From Actinoplanes sp. NBC_00393 (lineage in GTDB: Bacteria; Actinomycetota; Actinomycetes; Mycobacteriales; Micromonosporaceae), in the NCBI RefSeq assembly GCF_036053395.1, contig NZ_CP107942.1:248001-312000 (forward strand): a stretch of DNA of 64,000 bases, in the 5' to 3' direction. Each line of letters starts with the position of its first letter. The stretch's first letter is position 1. Of this stretch, positions 42,032 through 50,152 are shown one piece after another. The position numbers were made by a program, and so were the translations under genes. The notes under the pieces are model-generated. The model ran no database searches. It worked only from the letters and a program-made list of their open reading frames with translations, and was not told where the DNA came from.

Positions 42032-42910
42032 ATGCGAATCTCGATCTGGCCGGGTGCGGGGCAACCGTACGCCGACGTCCTCGAAGTGGCCCGGCACGCG
42101 GCCGAGACCGGCTGGGACGGCGTCTACGTCGCCGACCACTTCATGCCGAACGCGGGCGGCGCCTATGCCCCCGACCACCCCGTCCTGGAATGCGGCTCCG
42201 TGGTCGCGGCACTCGGCGCCACAGTGCCCCGGATCCGGATCGGCACGATGGTCTACGGCAACACGTACCGGCACCCGGCGGTCCTCGCCAACATGGCGGC
42301 CACCGTCGACCAGATCACCCAGGGCCGCTTCACGCTCGGCGTCGGCGCCGGCTGGCAGATCAACGAGCACGAACAGTACGGGATAGAGCTGCCCCCGGTC
42401 GGCAAACTCATCGACCGGTTCGTGGAGGCGCTGCAGGTGCTCCGCGGCCTGCTGCGGGAGAGCCGCACCACGGTGCACGGCGAGTACTACACGCTCACCG
42501 ACGCCGTCTGCGAACCCAAGCCGGTGCAGGATCCCCTGCCCATCCTGATCGGCGCCAAGGGCGAGAAGCGGATGCTGCGGGTCGTCGCCGAGTACGCCGA
42601 CATGTGGAACACGTGGGGCCGTCCGGAACTGATCGCCCACAAGTCCGCGGTCCTCGACCGGCACTGCCTTGACGTCGGCCGTGACCCGCGCACGATCGCG
42701 CGCACCGCGCAGGCGCTGACGGTGGTCGACGGGCCGCTGCCCACCGACCTGCCGATGCCGGTGATCGGGGGGTCGCTCGGCAAACTGGCCGACGAGATCG
42801 CCGCGTACCGCGCCGGCGGCCTCGACGAACTCCTCATCCCCGACGGCTTGCTGGGAACGGGCACCGACCGCTTCAAGGCCATGGACAAAGTTCTCTCCCT
42901 GGTCCGCTGA
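42032..42910 (+). CDS. LLM-class flavin/F420-dependent oxidoreductase
   Basis: 292 residues, TIM-barrel luciferase-like monooxygenase family. Motifs: MRISIWPGAGQPYADVLEVARHAAETGWDGVYVADHFMP, VPRIRIGTMVYGNTYRHPAVLANMAATVDQITQGRFTLGVGAGW and DPLPILIGAKGEKRMLRVVAEYADMWN. The close match to actinobacterial TIGR-type F420-dependent members suggests use of F420H2 rather than FMN. AGGGTGA serves as ribosome site. Substrate unknown. Confidence 0.88.
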   Translation: MRISIWPGAGQPYADVLEVARHAAETGWDGVYVADHFMPNAGGAYAPDHPVLECGSVVAALGATVPRIRIGTMVYGNTYRHPAVLANMAATVDQITQGRFTLGVGAGWQINEHEQYGIELPPVGKLIDRFVEALQVLRGLLRESRTTVHGEYYTLTDAVCEPKPVQDPLPILIGAKGEKRMLRVVAEYADMWNTWGRPELIAHKSAVLDRHCLDVGRDPRTIARTAQALTVVDGPLPTDLPMPVIGGSLGKLADEIAAYRAGGLDELLIPDGLLGTGTDRFKAMDKVLSLVR

Positions 42911-43151
42911 CCCGCCGTCCCCTTGCCTCCTGTTTCGCAGCGCTGCTTCAGCCCGGCCGTCAGTGTTGCTTCGGGCCGGGGGAGCCGGCTGACGGTCAGA
43001 GTCCCTTCGGCCCGGCGGAAGCTCGCCTGGGCGACCCGGCTGGCTCTTGGGCGCAGAAGCTCGCCTGGGTGACCCGGCTGGCTCTCGGGCGCAGAAGCTC
43101 GCCTGGGTGACCCGGCTGGCTCTCGGGCGCAGAGTGGCCGGCGCGCTCGGC
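42911..43151. repeat. Intergenic region with 38-bp tandem repeats
   Basis: Three copies of a 38-bp unit beginning GCTCGCCTGGG at 43021, 43059 and 43097. Just upstream (42950-43010) is GGCTGACGGTCAG, a motif also found in the 63-bp repeats at 55213. No gene is supported. Confidence 0.8.
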
Positions 43152-44204
43152 TCAGGGGTGGGCGGTCACCCGGTCCAGGACGTCGTCGGCGGGGCAGCGG
43201 CCGCGAGAGACGTACCTCTCCGTGAAGTCAGCCAAGGCATCGCGCAACTCGCGTGACACGCCCTGCCGGGCAAGGGCCGCGTAGGCGGCCACGAAGCATT
43301 CGCGAGCCGCGGCTGCCAGCACCGGGTCGGTGAGCGCGTCGCGCCCGGCCCGTTCCCAGAGCCGCGGCTCGGCGGCAAGCGCGCTGGTCGCCGCCCACGC
43401 CTCCGCGGCGGCGCGCGGGTCGTCGAGCAGCACAGCCGCGACGGTCGCGGCCAGCCGCCAGTTGCCGCCGCCCTGCCGGTCGGCGACGTCGAGTTCCAGA
43501 TGGCCGCGCGCCGCTACCGGCGGGCGCAGCAGTTCCAGATGCCGCAGCAGATCAGCCGGGGTGATGCGGATGCCGGCCTGGATCCGCTGCCTCAGCGAGC
43601 GGCCGGTCGCGGTCGTGTCATCCATCGCGTACGCCACCCAGCCGGCCCTCGGCTCCTCCGCCATCGGGCGTACCGGCAGGTCACGGCGCAACGCCGTCCG
43701 AACGCTGCGCCAACCGGTCGGGCGGCCGTGACGCAACGGCGAGTTCGCGAAGGAGGCCGCCAGCACTGGGGCGAGCATGTGCGCCAGCGCCCAGCGGCGG
43801 GCCAGACCGAGCGGGCCACCGCCGTCCAGACCCGCCTCCAGGCCGATCCGGATGCCGGCCGTCGCCGTACCGAGCGCCTGCGTCGGACCCTCCGGATGCA
43901 CGGTGTCGCTCGCCAGCGGCAGAACCGTGAGCCGGTGCTGCTCAGCGACCCGGTTCGAGGCGGCCAGGTCGTCGGACATCCGCCGCAGAGCCACCTCGAG
44001 CCCGGGGGACGGCGGCCCGCTGACCACCATCACGCGCGACGACCGGGTGTCCAGGAAGCCGTGCCGCAGCGGACGCCGGCCCTCCGGAGCCGCAGCCGGA
44101 TCGAGCAGTAGATCGACGGCTATCCCCACGAAGCCGGGCAGCCCCGGCGTGAAAGCCCGGGCGGCGATGAATTCCTCGGCGGCCTGTTCGGTCAGGGTGG
44201 TCAC
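43152..44204 (-). CDS. EgtA-like (glutamate-cysteine ligase fold) protein, probably non-catalytic
   Basis: About 350 residues from GTG 44204 (GAGG 6 bases ahead). The C-terminal two-thirds match EgtA: RRWALAHMLAPVLAASFANSPLRHGRPTGWRS, then WVAYAMDD, ITPADLLRHLELLRPPVAARGHLELDVADRQGGGNW and AAVLLDDP. But the N-terminal catalytic elements are altered: the usual G-V-E-L-E-W metal-binding pair reads G-I-A-V-D-L, the E-P-G-G-Q-L-E-L-S segment is replaced by VMVVSGPPSPGLEV, and M-C-S-T-A-G-x-Q reads LGTATAGIRI. No egtB/C/D genes are nearby. It may be a pseudoenzyme or regulator; EgtA itself makes gamma-glutamylcysteine for ergothioneine. Confidence 0.7.
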   Translation of the reverse strand: MTTLTEQAAEEFIAARAFTPGLPGFVGIAVDLLLDPAAAPEGRRPLRHGFLDTRSSRVMVVSGPPSPGLEVALRRMSDDLAASNRVAEQHRLTVLPLASDTVHPEGPTQALGTATAGIRIGLEAGLDGGGPLGLARRWALAHMLAPVLAASFANSPLRHGRPTGWRSVRTALRRDLPVRPMAEEPRAGWVAYAMDDTTATGRSLRQRIQAGIRITPADLLRHLELLRPPVAARGHLELDVADRQGGGNWRLAATVAAVLLDDPRAAAEAWAATSALAAEPRLWERAGRDALTDPVLAAAARECFVAAYAALARQGVSRELRDALADFTERYVSRGRCPADDVLDRVTAHP

Positions 44205-44250
44205 GCGCTGCCTCACTCCCCGAGGACGTCCAGTGCTGAGGCAGCATAGC

Positions 44251-44273
44251 ATTCCTATTTATTTACTAGGAAT
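44251..44273. promoter_or_regulatory. AT-rich palindrome upstream of the EgtA-like gene
   Basis: ATTCCTA-N9-TAGGAAT (44251-44257, 44267-44273) in a markedly AT-rich island 47 bp before the start. Likely operator or promoter element. Confidence 0.5.
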
Positions 44274-44464
44274 ATCAGGCCTGTGAGGTGCGGCTCTTCG
44301 CCGCAAGAGCCCAAATTCTGCCGGTCTGCGCCGCCGCCGTCGTGCCGGTGCCCGCCTCCAGATGGCGGCCCACCTCAACCTGCCTCATCTCAGCCGCACC
44401 GTCGGCAAGACCTACGGTCCCGCGGGCCGCCGGCCTGACCGCCATGCACCTCATCGCGGACGTT

Positions 44465-44716
44465 GATTCCATGTCTCACGGTCGGCTGGGTGTCGCCGGC
44501 TGGCGGTGGTGCAGCTAATCGGGCCTCGATTCCATGTCTCACGGTCGGCTGGGCCTCGCCGGCTGGCGGTGGTGCAGCTAATTGGGCCTTGATTCCATGT
44601 CTCACCGTCGGCTGGGTGTCGCCGGCTGGCGGTGGTGCAGCTAATCGGGCCTCGATTCCATGTCTCACTGCCGGCTGGGCCTCGCCGGCTGGCTGTGACG
44701 CACTGAATCGGGCTGA
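44465..44716. repeat. Four 63-bp tandem repeats
   Basis: Units start at GATTCCATGTCTCAC 44465, 44528, 44591 and 44654, exactly 63 bp apart; the last diverges at its end. As 63 is a multiple of three, open frames run through both strands (HGIEARLAAPPPAG type and IPCLTVGWVSPAGGG type), but neither has a ribosome site or coding-like third-position bias, so it is treated as non-coding. Confidence 0.9.
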
Positions 44717-44768
44717 TTGCCTGCGTGAGCGACGGCTGGCAGTGCTCAGCCGTCGCTGAGGCAGGCAA
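44717..44768. other. Long hairpin directly after the 63-bp repeats
   Basis: TTGCCTGC (44717-44724) pairs with GCAGGCAA (44761-44768), and AGCGACGGCTG (44728-44738) with CAGCCGTCGCT (44747-44757), separated by a 3x3 internal loop and 8-nt apex. Could be a structured RNA, terminator or DNA cruciform. Confidence 0.6.
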
Positions 44769-45011
44769 CGGGGCGGTTGCGGGCTCGTAGTGGCGCTAGC
44801 CGTGCTCGCTGCTTCCAGCTGGCGTTCGTGCGGTGAGGGAGGCGGCGTTTCTCCATGGGTGATGGCTTGCATCCGGGCGGCGGGGCTGTGGTGGAGGATG
44901 CTCGGCATTGGCGCGCTGTGCAGCGCCGGCAGGCTCTCTGGCGATCTTGCCGGAATGCGGCCAGCGTCGGAATGGGCCAGCGCCGGAATTGGGCCAGCGT
45001 CGGGATGCGGC

Positions 45012-45038
45012 CGGCGCCGGGCATGCATCCCGGCGCCG
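45012..45038. other. Palindrome in the 44.2-45.3 kb gap
   Basis: Ten-bp arms around GGCGCCGGG (45012-45021 with 45029-45038) and 7-nt centre. It follows short near-repeats of GCCAGCGTCGGAATG (44950-45010). The remainder of the 45040-45283 interval shows nothing recognisable except a TTGACA at 45157 that may be part of the promoter for the gene at 45284. Confidence 0.5.
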
Positions 45039-45283
45039 ACATGCAGGCAGAGGTGGCCGCAACTCGGCGCTGGCATGGTGCCCGAGGAGGTGTGCGGCCA
45101 CCGCCGGCGCGCGTACCGAGCCGGCAGGCTGTCTGCCGGTCGGTAGCCTGCGCGCGGTTGACATTGAGATAGGTTCCTAGGATGCCCTAGGGGTGGTGCG
45201 GGGTGTCCCCGAGGGCGGGATCCGGGGCGAGGCAGGGAAACCGCCGGTATTCCGCGGCTGCGTGCCGGTCGTAACGTCGGCTC

Positions 45284-45994
45284 ATGTCATCGAACAGCGT
45301 CACCGTTCGGCGGGCCGCTCTGGACGCGCCGGTCCTGGTACTCGCCTATGGTCTGCTGCGCCTTGTCGACGGATCTGACGGGGATCGGGGTCCGGGTCTT
45401 GCCTGGAACCTGGGGCACCTTGCGTTCTTTGCAGCCATGGTTCTGTTCGGGGTGCTGGCTGGCGGGCTGGTGCCGCTGGTTCCGGCTGGAGCGCGGCGGG
45501 TGGCTTCGGGGGCGGCGGGGGTGACCGTCTTCGGGGTGGCCTGCTTGCTGTGGGGGATCACCGGGGATCTGGCGCCGGGCTTTCGGGAGTCCATGCCGCT
45601 GCCGGCTCCGCTTGAGGTTGCCGGGCCGATGCTGTTCACCCTCGGCATGCTTACCCTGCTCGGTCTGATGGTCGCCGGCCGCCGTGTCCCGGTGTGGAGT
45701 CCGTTGCTCTTCGGCGCCGGAATTGTCGTGGTCACCGTCAACCTGAACCTGCTGCCGGTCGCGGCCTTGCTGCTGATCGGCGCGCTGGCCCCGCTGGCAC
45801 GCCGGCGGACGCAGCACGAGCGACCGGCCGGGCACGAGCGACCGGCCGGGCACGAGCAACCGGCCGACAACGAGCAACCGGCCGGGCACGAGCAACCGGC
45901 CAGGCATGAACGCAACGAACGGCCGGCGGAACGCGAACCAATCCGGGCGCTGGGAGCCGCGTCCGGACCAGTGCGGAGCCGTGCTCTGCACTGA
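45284..45994 (+). CDS. Multi-pass membrane protein with repeat tail
   Basis: 236 residues with about five membrane helices (LDAPVLVLAYGLLRLV, NLGHLAFFAAMVLFGVLAGGLVPLV, VASGAAGVTVFGVACLLWGI, LFTLGMLTLLGLMV, FGAGIVVVTVNLNLLPVAALLLIGALAPL). The C-terminal tail holds five 18-bp repeats (45815-45904) coding for H-E-R/Q-P-A-G units, hydrophilic and probably cytoplasmic. No family recognised. Confidence 0.7.
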   Translation: MSSNSVTVRRAALDAPVLVLAYGLLRLVDGSDGDRGPGLAWNLGHLAFFAAMVLFGVLAGGLVPLVPAGARRVASGAAGVTVFGVACLLWGITGDLAPGFRESMPLPAPLEVAGPMLFTLGMLTLLGLMVAGRRVPVWSPLLFGAGIVVVTVNLNLLPVAALLLIGALAPLARRRTQHERPAGHERPAGHEQPADNEQPAGHEQPARHERNERPAEREPIRALGAASGPVRSRALH

Positions 45995-46322
45995 CGGAAA
46001 CGGGATCGCTGGGGAACGGCGGGGGCAAGCGGAATGACGAGGTACCCCAAAAGGGACACCGGGGTGCAGGGCAAGGCCAGGGAGACCGGGGAAGGGCCGG
46101 AGGTGGGGAACGGCCGGAGGGGGATCGGCTGGCGGGGAGGGGCCGGTCGGCGGGAAGGGACCCGGCAGGCGGCAAGTGGAACGGCCTGCGGGAAAGAGAA
46201 CGGTCGGCGGGGAGCGGCCGGCGGGGAGGGGAACGGCTGGCAGGAGGGGAACGGCCGGGGGGAGCGGGGGCGACGGGGGAACAACGGGGGACGGCTGAGG
46301 CCGGGTGGATGACCGCCCGGCC
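45995..46322. other. G-rich gene-free interval with a terminator
   Basis: About 330 bp very rich in GGGGAACGG and GGGGAGCGG runs on the plus strand, able to form quadruplex structures. No gene supported. A perfect 12-bp hairpin (46294-46305 with 46316-46327) ends it and covers the stop codon of the AraC gene. Confidence 0.6.
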
Positions 46323-46327
46323 TCAGC
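46294..46327. terminator. Hairpin terminator overlapping the AraC stop codon
   Basis: GCTGAGGCCGGG and CCCGGCCTCAGC, 12 bp, with a 10-nt loop; the stop codon (46323-46325) lies in the right arm. Confidence 0.65.
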
Positions 46328-47243
46328 TGTGTGTGGGGGCCGAGACGCGGACCGGGCGGCCGCCCGCGCCCAGCCGGACGCGTCCGTGGGTGAAGCGGGC
46401 CCGGTACGTGGAGGCGCTCAACCCGTAGTGCGCCCGGAACCGCCGCGCGAAATAGTTCTGGTCCGGCCAGCCCACATCCTGCGCGATCTGGGTGATCGGG
46501 TCGTCGGTGTGCAGCAGCAGGTTGGCCGCGGTCTCCACCCGGTGCCGGGACAGGTACGCCACCGGCGGCAACCCGGTGGTCGCCTTGAAGATCCGCACCA
46601 GGTAGCCGGCGCTCAACCCGAGTTTGTCGGCGAGTTCGGTGAGCGTCCATCGCCGCGCCAGGTCGGCCTCCATGAGCCGCATCGCCTGGGTCACCGCCGG
46701 ATGCGTCGGCGCCGCCGCCTGATCCCCCGCCACCGCCCGGGACAGCACCGACAGGAACAGGATGAGCCGCCCGATGATGTCTCCCCGATGCGGCCGCGCC
46801 CGGATCTTGTCGAGCGCGTCCAGGTGTTCGATGCTTTCGGCCAGTTCGCCGGGGGAGAGGTGGGCGGTGAGCATGCCGCGCCGCTGCATGGCGTACGGGC
46901 CGGTCCACAACAGGTAGCTGAGCAGCGGGTCTTCGCGGGTCCAGGCGAGTTCGCGGTGCAGCAGGTCGACGGAGAAGCAGCAGTTGTACAGGTCCAGGGC
47001 GGCGCACTGCTCGTACCCGTGCCAGACGCCGGGCCGCAGCAGCACCACGTCGCCGACGCGCAGCTGCTGGTTGCCGAGCACGGACCGGTGCCGGCCCTCG
47101 CCGCCGACCATGACGGCGATCTCCACGAAGCTGTGCGTGTGGTCGGGGTGGGTGTCCTGGTGCATGTAGTGGCCGGCGTACGCCAGGGACCCGTCGGAGA
47201 AGTAGAGCAGGCCGCGATCGGATCCCACGGGTGGTTCGCTCAT
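46323..47243 (-). CDS. AraC-family transcriptional regulator of the rhamnoside operon
   Basis: About 306 residues. N-terminal cupin sensor domain (HPDHTHSFVEIAVMVGGEGRHRSVLG, VGDVVLLRPGVWHGYEQC) and two C-terminal helix-turn-helix motifs (RRWTLTELADKLGLSAGYLVRIFKATTGLPPVAYL, PITQIAQDVGWPDQNYFARRFRAHYGLSASTYRARF). Divergent from the GH78 rhamnosidase operon, so likely its activator responding to a sugar such as rhamnose. Start ambiguous between ATG 47243 and GTG 47249. Confidence 0.88.
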   Translation of the reverse strand: MSEPPVGSDRGLLYFSDGSLAYAGHYMHQDTHPDHTHSFVEIAVMVGGEGRHRSVLGNQQLRVGDVVLLRPGVWHGYEQCAALDLYNCCFSVDLLHRELAWTREDPLLSYLLWTGPYAMQRRGMLTAHLSPGELAESIEHLDALDKIRARPHRGDIIGRLILFLSVLSRAVAGDQAAAPTHPAVTQAMRLMEADLARRWTLTELADKLGLSAGYLVRIFKATTGLPPVAYLSRHRVETAANLLLHTDDPITQIAQDVGWPDQNYFARRFRAHYGLSASTYRARFTHGRVRLGAGGRPVRVSAPTHS

Positions 47244-47349
47244 TCGCACACCAAATCACGCGGGGTCAATATCGTGCTAGCCCAGGTGCAGCTTGGCCTA
47301 TCGACGGCGGTGCAGCGGAACCACGATGGAGCTGCGCCCGCAACAGGCT

Positions 47350-47366
47350 GTTAACCCGGGGGTAAC
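47350..47366. promoter_or_regulatory. Operator candidate before the rhamnosidase operon
   Basis: GTTAACCCGGGGGTAAC, a near-perfect 17-bp palindrome 42 bp before the GH78 start in the divergent region. AraC proteins usually bind direct repeats, so it could alternatively serve another repressor. Confidence 0.45.
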
Positions 47367-47408
47367 GCTGCGGGCCGGGATCACATCGTCCTGATCACGA
47401 GGAGCCCC

Positions 47409-50135
47409 ATGCTCGTCCTGCGCTTCGAACACCACACCGACGACACCGTGGTCAGCACGCCTACTCCGCGGCTTTCCTGGTTCGTCGAGGAGGCCGAACC
47501 CGGCTACGTCCAGCAGGCCTACGAGATCGCGATCGGCGAGGACCGGTACGCGGTCGAATCGGTGGAGCAGGTTCTGGTGCCCTGGCCGGGCGCGCCGCTG
47601 CGCTCCGGCGAGCAGAAGACGGTCAAGGTCCGGGTGCGCGGCAGCGAAGACGGCGGCTGGAGCGACTGGAGCGAGCCGAAGACGGTAGAGGCGGGCCTGA
47701 ACGCCGCCGAGGACTGGACCGCACGGTTCGTCAGCCCGCAGCGGGAGGGCGACAACGTGGTGCAGAAGGCGTTCACGGTGAGCGGTGAGATCACCAGGGC
47801 CCGCCTCTACGCCACCGCCCACGGCCTCTACCGGGCCGAACTCAACGGCGAGCGGGTCGGCGACCACGAGCTCGCCCCCGGCTGGACCAGCTATTCGCGC
47901 CGCCTGCGCTACCAGGTCTACGACATCACCGATCAGATCCGGTCAGGCGAGAACAGCCTGCGCGTACTGCTCGGCAACGGCTGGTTCCGCGGCCGGCTGG
48001 GCTTCGCCCAGGGCCGCGCCCTCTACGGCGACCGGCTGGCGCTGCTGGCGCAGCTCGAGCTGACCTTCGCCGACGGCACGACGCAGCGGGTGGTCACCGA
48101 CGAGACGTGGCTCGCGGACACCAGTGAGATCAAAAGCGATGATTTGTACGACGGACAGGTCACCGATCTGCGCAAGAGGCGGTCCGATCCGGGGCCGGTG
48201 GACGTGGTGGAAGCCGACCTGGACAGGCTGGTCGGCGCCGACGGCCCCCCGGTGCGGATCACCGGCGTCCGGCCCGCGGTCAAGATCGAGGGCAACCTGA
48301 TCGACTTCGGCCAGAACCTGGTCGGTTGGGTGCGCCTGAAGACCCGCGGCCACGCCGAGGGCCACGAGATCGTCGTCCGGCACGCCGAGGTCCTCGAGAA
48401 CGGCGAACTCGGCGTACGCCCCCTGCGCACCGCCGCCTGCACCGACAAATACGTCCTGGCCGGCCCCGGCGAGGTCAGTCTGGAGCCGTGCTTCACCTTC
48501 CACGGCTTCCGCTACGCCGAGGTCACCGGCGTAGCACCAGACGACCTGCGCCCCGAGGACATCGAGGCGGTCGTCGTCGGCTCGGATCTGCGCCGCACCG
48601 GCTGGTTCGACAGCTCCCACGAACTGCTGAACCGCTTCCACGAGAACGTCGTCTGGGGCATGCGCGGCAACTTCCTGGACGTGCCCACCGACTGCCCGCA
48701 GCGTGACGAGCGGCTCGGCTGGACCGGCGACATCCAGGTCTTCGCGCCGACCGCCGCCTTCCTGTACGACACCGCCGGTTTCCTGACGAGCTGGCTCGCC
48801 GACCTCGCTGCCGAGCAGCACAAGGACGGCTCGGTCCCGTTCGTCGTCCCGGACGTGCTGCGTGACCAGGGACCGGCCGCCGCGGCGTGGGGTGATGCAG
48901 CCACCCTGGTCCCGTGGACGGTGTATCGACGTACCGGTGACCGGCAGTTGCTGGCCCGCCAGCTGCCGAGCATGCGCGCCTGGGTGGACCGGATCGCCGA
49001 CCTGGCCGGCGCCGACCTGCTGTGGACCGGCGGTTTCCAGTTCGGGGACTGGCTGGACCCGGCCGCCCCACCGGAGAACCCGTTCCAGGCCCGCACCGAC
49101 GCCGACGTGATCGCCACCGCGCACCTGGCCCGCTCCGCGCAGGTGCTGTCCGAGGCGGCCGAGGTGCTGGGCGAGACCGCGATCGCGCGGCAGTACGGCG
49201 ATCTGGCCGCCCGGGTCCGGGACGCCTTCGCCGCCGAGTACGTGACAGCCGGTGGCCGCGTGCTCGGAGATGCCGAAACCGCGTACGCCATGGCCTTGAA
49301 CTGGGCCCTGCTGCCGGACGCGCGGCAGCGTGAGCGAGCCGGGCGCAGGCTGGCGGATCTGGTCCGCGCCTCGGGTTTCCGGATCGCGACCGGTTTCGTC
49401 GGCACCCCGCTGATCGCCGACGCGCTGACCGACGCCGGCGAGTCCGAGGTGGCCTACCGGCTGCTGCTGCAGACCGGCTGCCCGTCCTGGCTGTACGCGG
49501 TGACGATGGGCGCGACCACGGTGTGGGAGCGCTGGGACAGCATGCTGCCGGACGGGTCGATCAACCCGGGCGAGATGACCTCGTTCAACCACTACGCGCT
49601 GGGTGCGGTCGCCGACTGGCTGCACCGCCGGGTCGCCGGACTGGCCCCGGCCGCCCCCGGCTACCGGGAGATCGTCGTCGCGCCGGTTCCGGGCCACGGG
49701 CTCACCTCGGCCTCGGCTCGGCACCTCACCCCGTACGGGGAAGCGGCTGTCTCCTGGCGCCGTGCCGGCGGTGAGTTCTCCCTGGATCTGCGCGTGCCGG
49801 TGGGCAGTTCGGCAACCGTGCACCTGCCCGGCGCCGATCCGGTACGAGTAACCCATGGCACCCACTCCTGGACCATCCCGGACCCGGTCACCGAACCCTC
49901 GATCGTGACCGTGCGTGACGTCCTCGACCGGGAGCCGCTCTGGCGGTCCGTGGTCACCGCCGCCGTGGAGGCGGGCGCCGCCACCGGCGAGCCGGCCGTC
50001 GCCGCGCGGCTGAGCCGCTACCTGGACGCCCCCGCCGACCAGCTCATCGAAGCCCTCACCGCGGCCGGTTTCGTGCCGGGCGCCGCGGACCTGCGCCGCC
50101 GTCTCGCCGAGCTGCTGCCCGGCGCCGGCGTCTGA
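47409..50135 (+). CDS. GH78 alpha-L-rhamnosidase
   Basis: 908 residues without signal peptide (cytoplasmic). An N-terminal Ig-like domain (RLSWFVEEAEPGY.QQAYEIAIG) precedes the rhamnosidase N-domain (FTVSGEITRARLYATAHGLYRAELNGERVGDHELAPGWTSY), the six-hairpin catalytic barrel with D-C-P-Q-R-D-E-R-L-G-W-T-G-D, and the C-terminal catalytic-base region T-T-V-W-E-R-W-D, then a beta-sandwich and a ~60-residue helical tail. Hydrolyses terminal alpha-L-rhamnose from plant glycosides or pectin fragments with inversion. GAGGAG ribosome site. First gene of an operon with an ABC sugar importer. Confidence 0.93.
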   Translation: MLVLRFEHHTDDTVVSTPTPRLSWFVEEAEPGYVQQAYEIAIGEDRYAVESVEQVLVPWPGAPLRSGEQKTVKVRVRGSEDGGWSDWSEPKTVEAGLNAAEDWTARFVSPQREGDNVVQKAFTVSGEITRARLYATAHGLYRAELNGERVGDHELAPGWTSYSRRLRYQVYDITDQIRSGENSLRVLLGNGWFRGRLGFAQGRALYGDRLALLAQLELTFADGTTQRVVTDETWLADTSEIKSDDLYDGQVTDLRKRRSDPGPVDVVEADLDRLVGADGPPVRITGVRPAVKIEGNLIDFGQNLVGWVRLKTRGHAEGHEIVVRHAEVLENGELGVRPLRTAACTDKYVLAGPGEVSLEPCFTFHGFRYAEVTGVAPDDLRPEDIEAVVVGSDLRRTGWFDSSHELLNRFHENVVWGMRGNFLDVPTDCPQRDERLGWTGDIQVFAPTAAFLYDTAGFLTSWLADLAAEQHKDGSVPFVVPDVLRDQGPAAAAWGDAATLVPWTVYRRTGDRQLLARQLPSMRAWVDRIADLAGADLLWTGGFQFGDWLDPAAPPENPFQARTDADVIATAHLARSAQVLSEAAEVLGETAIARQYGDLAARVRDAFAAEYVTAGGRVLGDAETAYAMALNWALLPDARQRERAGRRLADLVRASGFRIATGFVGTPLIADALTDAGESEVAYRLLLQTGCPSWLYAVTMGATTVWERWDSMLPDGSINPGEMTSFNHYALGAVADWLHRRVAGLAPAAPGYREIVVAPVPGHGLTSASARHLTPYGEAAVSWRRAGGEFSLDLRVPVGSSATVHLPGADPVRVTHGTHSWTIPDPVTEPSIVTVRDVLDREPLWRSVVTAAVEAGAATGEPAVAARLSRYLDAPADQLIEALTAAGFVPGAADLRRRLAELLPGAGV

Positions 50136-50152
50136 ACCCCCGGAGGAAGAAG

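Noticed and set aside
44390..45076. Open frames on both strands across the 63-bp repeats
   Set aside because: Frames stay open only because 63 is divisible by three; no start signals and no ordered protein sequence.
46034..46312. Plus-strand open frame in the G-rich gap after the membrane protein
   Set aside because: Gly/Arg-only composition and end within a terminator hairpin; no start signal.
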